A stretch of 37,167 nucleotides of DNA from CAYFXE01 sp964347035 (GTDB taxonomy: Bacteria; Acidobacteriota; Aminicenantia; Aminicenantales; Aminicenantaceae). Within the stretch, counting starts at the first letter, position 1. Each line of letters opens with the position of its first letter. Where the stretch lies: assembly GCA_964347035.1 (NCBI GenBank), contig CAYFXE010000028.1, positions 1 to 37,167 of the forward strand. The letters are read 5' to 3'. The notes beneath the pieces were generated by a model. That model ran no database searches. It saw nothing but the letters and a program-made list of their open reading frames with translations, and was not told the origin of the DNA. The position numbers were made by a program, and so were the translations under genes. Of the stretch, positions 32,752-37,167 are shown in pieces.

Positions 32752-33558
32752 ATGAGAGCATGTAAAGATTTTAAAAGGAATATCGTGGCTTTCCTCTCTG
32801 GAGAGCTCGCAGGAGAGGAGAAAGAAAATTTCATGTCTCATCTTGATACATGCCCTAATTGTCAGAAAGAACTCCAGGAAACAGAAAATGTCGTGAAAAG
32901 CGCTGATTCTCTCCAGGCAGACGTCGACCAGGCCATAGCCTCTGTCGATTGGGAAACACTTCCCGCCAAGATCACGAAGACCGTCTTCCAGGAAGAAGAG
33001 GTGCCATCCAGGAAGGGATGGCTGGCTGGTTTTTTAGGATGGATTTCCCAACCCAAGCTGCGGCCAGTTTTTGCCGGAATCCTGGTCGGGGTTCTGGTCG
33101 GTTCTCTGGCCACGATCGTGGTATTTCAGTCTCCCTGGCTGAAGAAAGCTGGTGAACCGGGATTCTCGGTCTCCCAGGATTTCCTGGAGAAGGTAGACCT
33201 AGAGATGGCCAGGAGAGAGACATTAGACTATCTGGACAAGAGTCAGTACCTGATCCTGGATTTCGTCCGGTATTCTCCAGAGGTCGAGACTGAGCTCTGG
33301 AAGGATGAATTTGCCGTCAACCAAGCCAGAGATCTCCTTTCGAAGAAAAAGTACATCAATCCCCAATTGAAGAAACTCCGGATGGCCAAGGCCAAGGCCA
33401 TCTGCGACCAGATCGAATTCCTTTTCTACGAGTTAACCCAGGTTAAGGATGAGCTGACAAGGGAAGATCTCGAGAGACTCCAGAGGTTGATCGAGGAAAA
33501 GCAGCTTCTGCTTAAGATAAATCTATTGAAAAAAGAATTGAAAGAGAGTGAGGTGTAA
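32752..33558 (+). CDS. Membrane anti-sigma factor with zinc-finger (zf-HC2) domain
   Basis: The 268-residue product has an N-terminal cytoplasmic anti-sigma domain with CKDF at 4-7 and HLDTCPNC (30-37), the H-x3-C-x2-C zinc pattern of ZAS domains. One transmembrane helix follows (about 106-126, PVFAGILVGVLVGSLATIVV). The periplasmic part (about 127-268) is almost entirely helical and charged, ending in a coiled coil (LERLQRLIEEKQLLLKINLL). It should hold the upstream sigma factor inactive until an envelope signal arrives. GGAGAT precedes the ATG. The sensor region matches no family I recognise. Confidence 0.88.
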   Translation: MRACKDFKRNIVAFLSGELAGEEKENFMSHLDTCPNCQKELQETENVVKSADSLQADVDQAIASVDWETLPAKITKTVFQEEEVPSRKGWLAGFLGWISQPKLRPVFAGILVGVLVGSLATIVVFQSPWLKKAGEPGFSVSQDFLEKVDLEMARRETLDYLDKSQYLILDFVRYSPEVETELWKDEFAVNQARDLLSKKKYINPQLKKLRMAKAKAICDQIEFLFYELTQVKDELTREDLERLQRLIEEKQLLLKINLLKKELKESEV

Positions 33559-33559
33559 A

Positions 33560-34402
33560 ATGAGAAAAATTGCCGTAATCCCACTTTTACTTCTTGTTTT
33601 TGCCTCTTTTTCACTCCAGGTCTACGCCGAAGACTCGGATAAAGAGCTCTTCCAGGAGGCTAAGATATATCTTTTCGATAAAAAGTGGAAAGATGCCCAA
33701 GAAAAATTGGAAGAACTCCTCCGCAGGTACCCGCAGAGTCGATTGTACTCACTGGCCCTTTTCTACAAGGCCAAATGCCTGCAGGAACAAACAGGAAAAG
33801 AAGAAGAGGCGTTGCGCGTCTACGAGGATTACACTGAGCTCAAGGACAGGAACAAGAACCTAGCCGAAGAGGCAGAGATTTCCATTATCGATCTTGCCTA
33901 TGACCTCTATAACAGGAAAAAGAAGTCTTTTAGCCGGGAAATCGAAAAGAGACTTTCCAGCCTTAACAAGGTGATTAAATACTATGCGGCGGTCAAGCTG
34001 AGTTATGTGAAGGATAAGAAAGTGGCTTCCAAGGGAATTCCTGTCCTAAAGAGGATTATAGATGTGGAAAAAGACGACGAGCTCCGGGACAGGGCCAGGA
34101 TAGCCCTGCTCCGAATCGACCCCGATGCCCTGCAGGAGTTTGAGGAGGAACGCTACGAGAGAAGAGCAGTCATCTTTAAAATCAGAGTTTATGAAAAGGC
34201 CACGGACAGGACAAAATTTTCCTTAAACATCCCCTGGGCCTTGGTCGATCTTGTTTTCGGAGCCATCCCAGAGGAGGAGAAGACGTTAATCAAGAGGAAG
34301 GGTTATGATCTAGATCGGATCAGAGATGAGCTGATGAGTGAAAGAGGACATATCCTGATGATCGAGGGAGAATCGACCATCATTAAAATGTGGATAGATT
34401 AA
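33560..34402 (+). CDS. Exported helical-repeat protein with shared C-terminal module
   Basis: The 280-residue product has a signal peptide (cleavage after VYA, about residue 23) and a TPR-like region (about 25-115) with ELFQEAKIYLFDKKWKDAQE and YSLALFYKAKCLQEQTGKEE. A second helical region (about 115-200) resembles HEAT/armadillo packing. The C-terminal 81 residues form the shared module: FKIRVYEKATDRTKFSLNIP, then a helix, YDLDRIRDEL, and the final strand IIKMWID. The start at ATG 33560 is preferred over 33548, since GAGGTG precedes it. It begins one base after the anti-sigma stop. A role in sensing or responding to envelope stress is inferred from context. Confidence 0.75.
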   Translation: MRKIAVIPLLLLVFASFSLQVYAEDSDKELFQEAKIYLFDKKWKDAQEKLEELLRRYPQSRLYSLALFYKAKCLQEQTGKEEEALRVYEDYTELKDRNKNLAEEAEISIIDLAYDLYNRKKKSFSREIEKRLSSLNKVIKYYAAVKLSYVKDKKVASKGIPVLKRIIDVEKDDELRDRARIALLRIDPDALQEFEEERYERRAVIFKIRVYEKATDRTKFSLNIPWALVDLVFGAIPEEEKTLIKRKGYDLDRIRDELMSERGHILMIEGESTIIKMWID

Positions 34403-34424
34403 TATATATAAAAGGAGGTCAGCG

Positions 34425-34811
34425 ATGAAGAAAGTCGCGATATTAGTCATAGTCATCATAGTCCTGAGTCTATTTTTTGCCGTGGCCGTCCTGGCAGAAA
34501 GCCGGGATGATATTCAAGCGATCAAGAGGGCTGTCAAGAAGAACGAAACTTTCAAGCCTGGCCAGGAAGTAAAGTGGTTTAAGTTCCTCGTCACCGATAA
34601 CAAGACAGATAAGACTAAGCTCAGGATGACACTGCCTGTGGTTTTGATCGAATACCTAATTGATTGCACCGAAACCAAAAAGCTCAAGATTGACCGCGAG
34701 GAATGCGAGGTCGACCTTAAAGAACTTTTCGAGGACCTCAAGAAACTCGGCCCGATGTCGGTCATCGAAATCTATGAAGATGAAGTGACACTCAAGGTGT
34801 GGTTTGAGTAG
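34425..34811 (+). CDS. Small exported protein consisting mainly of the shared module
   Basis: The 128-residue product has a signal peptide or anchor (about 1-25, VLAES) and one module (48-128): VKWFKFLVTDNKTDKTKLRM, the LPVVLIEYL helix, CEVDLKELFEDLKKLG and the terminal strands VIEIYEDEVTLKVWFE. It aligns by eye with the C-terminus of the preceding gene product. From memory, the pattern (strand, K-x-x-x-x-L-P, helix, D-L-x-x-L, final acidic strand pair) resembles a small module seen in YvlB/LiaX-type envelope-stress proteins; this needs a profile search. AAAGGAGG precedes the ATG strongly, suggesting high expression. Confidence 0.75.
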   Translation: MKKVAILVIVIIVLSLFFAVAVLAESRDDIQAIKRAVKKNETFKPGQEVKWFKFLVTDNKTDKTKLRMTLPVVLIEYLIDCTETKKLKIDREECEVDLKELFEDLKKLGPMSVIEIYEDEVTLKVWFE

Positions 34812-34913
34812 TTCGATTGGATTAGATCCAACCAATTTAGATTAATATTAATTGATCTGGGGAAACTAAATTTGGAAGCGAGGAAAATTTCCTAAACAAT
34901 ATTCATAAGAATA

Positions 34914-35453
34914 TCAGCAGTCATCTCTGTCAGTTTTGTCAGTCAATCCCATCCAAGGCTTAATCCTGGGAATCCACCTAGGGACATTGTTCATGTAAAT
35001 TAAATAATCATCCTCGAATCTGCGTAGAAGGCCTGGTTCCTCTGAATAATTAAAATAGAAGTGATTGCCGAAAAAAAACAGGATGAACCAGAAGAAGAGG
35101 AGGATCGATCCAAAAATCTAGGCTTCGCCAAAAAGAACACATAATACGCCTAGAATCATCGGATTTCTTGCATGTCTGTAGATTCCTCGAACGACAAGAT
35201 TTGTAGGCGGATCCCAGGGAGCCAGAGTTCCTTGGCCAAACCTGGCGAAGAGCAGATTCGTCTTAATAAATAAAAAAAGCCCAGATCCTATAAAGACAGC
35301 TCCTATGACTAAAGAAAGAATATTAATCGAATACATGAATGACCAGTCAAGATTAAAAAAGAGGAAGATGAGTAGTCCGCAGAATGGAATGATTAAAGTA
35401 ACTAACCCAGGGAGGATTAATATAGCTATGAGATTTCTATGCTTTGTAATCAA
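34914..35453 (-). pseudogene. Isoprenylcysteine/lipid methyltransferase-family membrane protein, interrupted by in-frame TAG
   Basis: The frame starts at a TTG (35453) with AAAGG upstream and gives three transmembrane helices and the diagnostic RGIYRHARNPMILGVL. It reads TAG at 35120-35118. The same frame then continues 67 codons with IFGSILLFFWFILFFF, EEPGLLRRFEDDYLIYMNNV and PRWIPR, exactly the conserved C-terminal half of ICMT/PEMT-like methyltransferases, ending at TGA 34916-34914. So only one codon separates this from an intact gene of about 180 residues. Options are a recent nonsense mutation, a sequencing or assembly error, or readthrough. It follows the metallophosphoesterase gene by 6 bases. 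Confidence 0.8.
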
Positions 35454-35459
35454 AAACCT

Positions 35460-36404
35460 TTAGTTGTTGACTTTTGCTGTCCATCCGTAGGGCTCGTATT
35501 TCCAGGTGAAATCGTCGCCTTTGACATCCACGATGACAAATCCCTCCGGATGTCCAAAACTGGGGCCCCGCCATTTGAAGCCGCTTACGGAACCCCCTGT
35601 GACGTAGGTGATATTCTTGTATTTTAATTCTTCCACGAGATGAAGATGGCCCTGCAGGACAAGCTTGACATTATAGGCAGACAAGAGATCGATAACCTTT
35701 GGGCTATTTTTGACCAGGAAGAATTCAGGCGGTTCGACCAAAGTGCCTTTATACAGCTGTGTAAATAAAGAGACGAGAGGAATATGGAGGACAATGCATA
35801 CAGGTTTCATTCTTCCCGTGTTTTCGAGTTTATCCTTGAGCCATTTCATCTGATGGCCATCTATAAAACCCCGTAATTTGCCATCTTCTCTGACTTCTAT
35901 GGAGTCCAACAAGATAAAGCACCAACCACCATAATCAAAGGAGCTGTAAGTCTTGCCTTTTCCCAGTCGACTCTCAAACATTTCTTTTCCATAACCTGGA
36001 TGAGATGAATCCAGATGGCTTTTTTTGTCCCATTCGACATAATCATTGTTTCCGATGATGTTATAGACAGGCATGTCTAGCTTCTGCACAGCCTTTTGGT
36101 ATAGGTCATACTGACTCACGGCACTATCAAAATCTTTCACATAGGTATCTTCGATAAGATCTCCTCCTGTAATAACAAAGTGAGGTTTCGTTTTTAGACC
36201 GTTGATATGAGCGATGGCTTGATTGAACCCTTCTATCGCTCCCTTTGTTGGCTGGAGATGGATATCGGTGGCAAAGACAAACCTGAAGTCTTCCGTCGCC
36301 TTAGCTTTACATCCTATATTTATATAGGTTGCAAAGGCCAAGACAGTGACCAAAACCGTGAGGGAGCACAGAAGTTTTCTCTGGATGAATTTCTTCTGAT
36401 TCAT
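35460..36404 (-). CDS. Lipoprotein calcineurin-like metallophosphoesterase
   Basis: The 314-residue product has an N-terminal signal with lipobox INIGC, and then a binuclear-metal phosphoesterase domain: FATDIHLQP (D-x-H), GGDLIED, GNNDY, VLHIPL and GHLH. The usual GNHD is GNND here, so the histidine that assists catalysis is replaced by Asn, while the metal-binding Asn and Asp remain. The protein should face the periplasm. Substrate class (phosphodiester, nucleotide, lipid headgroup) is not clear. It lies 15 bases downstream of a small coiled-coil gene and is followed by the methyltransferase-like gene. Confidence 0.85.
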   Translation of the reverse strand: MNQKKFIQRKLLCSLTVLVTVLAFATYINIGCKAKATEDFRFVFATDIHLQPTKGAIEGFNQAIAHINGLKTKPHFVITGGDLIEDTYVKDFDSAVSQYDLYQKAVQKLDMPVYNIIGNNDYVEWDKKSHLDSSHPGYGKEMFESRLGKGKTYSSFDYGGWCFILLDSIEVREDGKLRGFIDGHQMKWLKDKLENTGRMKPVCIVLHIPLVSLFTQLYKGTLVEPPEFFLVKNSPKVIDLLSAYNVKLVLQGHLHLVEELKYKNITYVTGGSVSGFKWRGPSFGHPEGFVIVDVKGDDFTWKYEPYGWTAKVNN

Positions 36405-36419
36405 ACCTGCTTTACTCCG

Positions 36420-36638
36420 TTAGGAAATTTTCAATCTCAGTTCGAGGACCATCTGGCTGAGTTTGTTGATGAATGCTTCGATCTCATCAGGCGGGAGTAG
36501 CTCCCAATCCTCGGCCAGGCACACCTCCTTACCTTTTTTTAGGCTTCTCATAGCCTCTTCAAGGCAGTTCGCAATCCGTTCGATGGATTTATTCAGCTCT
36601 TTTTGGGTTTCCTTGCATTGTTTTAGTTTTTCGCTCAT
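36420..36638 (-). CDS. Small coiled-coil protein, function unknown
   Basis: The 72-residue product is helical and charged, with a pattern suited to a coiled-coil hairpin (KELNKSIERIANCLEEAMRS and IEAFINKLSQMVLELRLK), separated by DWELLPPDE. No signal peptide or known motif is visible. An AGGAG lies about 13 bases upstream of the ATG, slightly far. It sits just ahead of the metallophosphoesterase gene on the same strand. I do not recognise the family; coding status is likely but not certain. Confidence 0.55.
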   Translation of the reverse strand: MSEKLKQCKETQKELNKSIERIANCLEEAMRSLKKGKEVCLAEDWELLPPDEIEAFINKLSQMVLELRLKIS

Positions 36639-36765
36639 TCAGGAAAAACTCCTGAGTTGTATTCCATTCACAATGTGTCTTTAGCTTAAATTCTTTTTGT
36701 GAGTTTTTCAACATCAAATTCTGTATATCTCTGATGTTCATCCGACTCACTCTACGGGCCTGCTG

Positions 36766-36830
36766 AGCTGGCTGGGCTTGGCTCCATTCCTGTCAATCCT
36801 CCTCTTTTGCTTAGGATCCCACAGCCAGCT
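36766..36830. repeat. Hairpin repeat copy A
   Basis: AGCTGGCTG at the left end pairs perfectly with CAGCCAGCT at the right end (9 bases). The inner right part reads TGCTTAGGATCCCA. Confidence 0.5.
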
Positions 36831-36920
36831 TTCTTATATACATAAAATTCACCCCTCAAATCATCCTTAAAGAGGATTGAATCATGCTGTCGTTTTTGTC
36901 AAGCTGAAAGTGCCTTGTTT

Positions 36921-36994
36921 GGCTGGCTGGGCAAGGTGCCAGCGATTCATGTGAGTCTCGCACTTGACTCTGCTTGGATTCCTCAACAGCCAGC
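36921..36994. repeat. Hairpin repeat copy B
   Basis: GCTGGCTG pairs with CAGCCAGC (8 bases). TGCTTGGATTCCTCAACAG before the right arm parallels copy A. The middle differs in length and sequence. Confidence 0.5.
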
Positions 36995-37067
36995 ACCATT
37001 TTTTTCCAAGAGCAACATCCCAACTTCATTTTAATGAGTCAAATCACACTAATATCATCGATCGTAA

Positions 37068-37167
37068 TCAGGCTTCTTCTTTTCTCATGAATCTTTTCCT
37101 ATACTGGAGCACAACCTCGATCAAAAAGATCAATCCAATCCACAATGGGACCAGCCTAAGGGTATCT
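37068..37167 (-). CDS. 3' end of a membrane-protein gene (partial)
   Basis: The minus strand reads from the window edge without a stop through LRLVPLWIGLIFLIEVVLQY and then a basic tail RKRFMRKEEA to TGA at 37070-37068. A hydrophobic helix followed by a positively charged tail is typical of a cytoplasmic C-terminus of an inner-membrane protein. Only 32 codons are visible, so the identity is unknown. Confidence 0.45.
   Translation of the reverse strand, partial: DTLRLVPLWIGLIFLIEVVLQYRKRFMRKEEA

Larger units (their letters stand above)
36639..37067. other. Intergenic region with two related hairpin repeats
   Basis: No convincing reading frame is present. Two imperfect copies of a GC-rich stem-loop occur, at about 36766-36830 (AGCTGGCTGGGC ... 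CACAGCCAGCT) and 36921-36994 (GGCTGGCTGGGC ... AACAGCCAGC), with a related TGCTT(A)GGAT(T)CC segment before the right arm in both. Confidence 0.5.

Noticed and set aside
32862..33223. Minus-strand frames of 83 codons inside the anti-sigma gene
   Set aside because: Shadows of a well-supported coding region, with no independent signals.

Overview
The window looks like a piece of chromosome from an uncultured Gram-negative, didermic bacterium. It carries a type IV pilus secretin operon, several lipoproteins, an envelope-stress sigma/anti-sigma cluster and mostly housekeeping genes, with moderate GC and Lys/Glu/Arg-rich proteins. A lineage near Acidobacteriota or candidate phylum Aminicenantes would fit, but that is an impression from gene style and order; no rRNA is present to settle it.

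Layout. 1-557: a truncated tRNA-Phe, then a decayed tyrosine-recombinase C-terminus and a palindromic repeat. 558-1541: a family 4 glycosyltransferase. 1683-10255 (+): a tightly packed run of DUF465 protein, an aspartate-semialdehyde-dehydrogenase-like protein, an MsbA-type ABC exporter, YicC, guanylate kinase, CoaBC, family-4 uracil-DNA glycosylase and PriA. The dehydrogenase-like protein has lost its catalytic residues, and PriA has lost its Walker A and arginine-finger motifs. 18447-10269 (-): coaD followed by pilM, N, O, P, Q and two lipoprotein genes, one built of five tandem invasin-type Ig-like repeats. This run is preceded by a near-consensus promoter and a leader of about 220 nt. 19211-22303: an exported protein-L-isoaspartate methyltransferase converging on, and overlapping, a membrane-embedded spermidine-synthase-like protein. 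22552-27242 (+): a phosphohexomutase, an FtsB/DivIC-like protein and an SF1 helicase fused to an iron-sulfur RecB-type nuclease. 28963-27254 (-): SppA. 29242-31408 (+): a NatA/NatB-type ABC transporter with a clear sigma-70 promoter.

31692-34811 (+) is the most interesting block: lipoprotein, ECF sigma factor, zinc-finger anti-sigma factor, exported helical-repeat protein and small exported protein. The first, fourth and fifth products end in what looks like the same module of about 80 residues, so the cluster reads as a self-contained envelope-sensing regulon. 36638-34914 (-): a small coiled-coil protein, a lipoprotein metallophosphoesterase and an isoprenylcysteine-methyltransferase-like gene interrupted by one in-frame amber codon. 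The window ends with repeats and the 3' tip of a membrane-protein gene on the minus strand.

Intergenic DNA is decorated with two recurring repeat types: long palindromes bounded by GGGGTCAG/CTGACCCC (three copies) and short 7- or 8-base tandem arrays built on CAGT (three sites), which tend to sit beside the palindromes.
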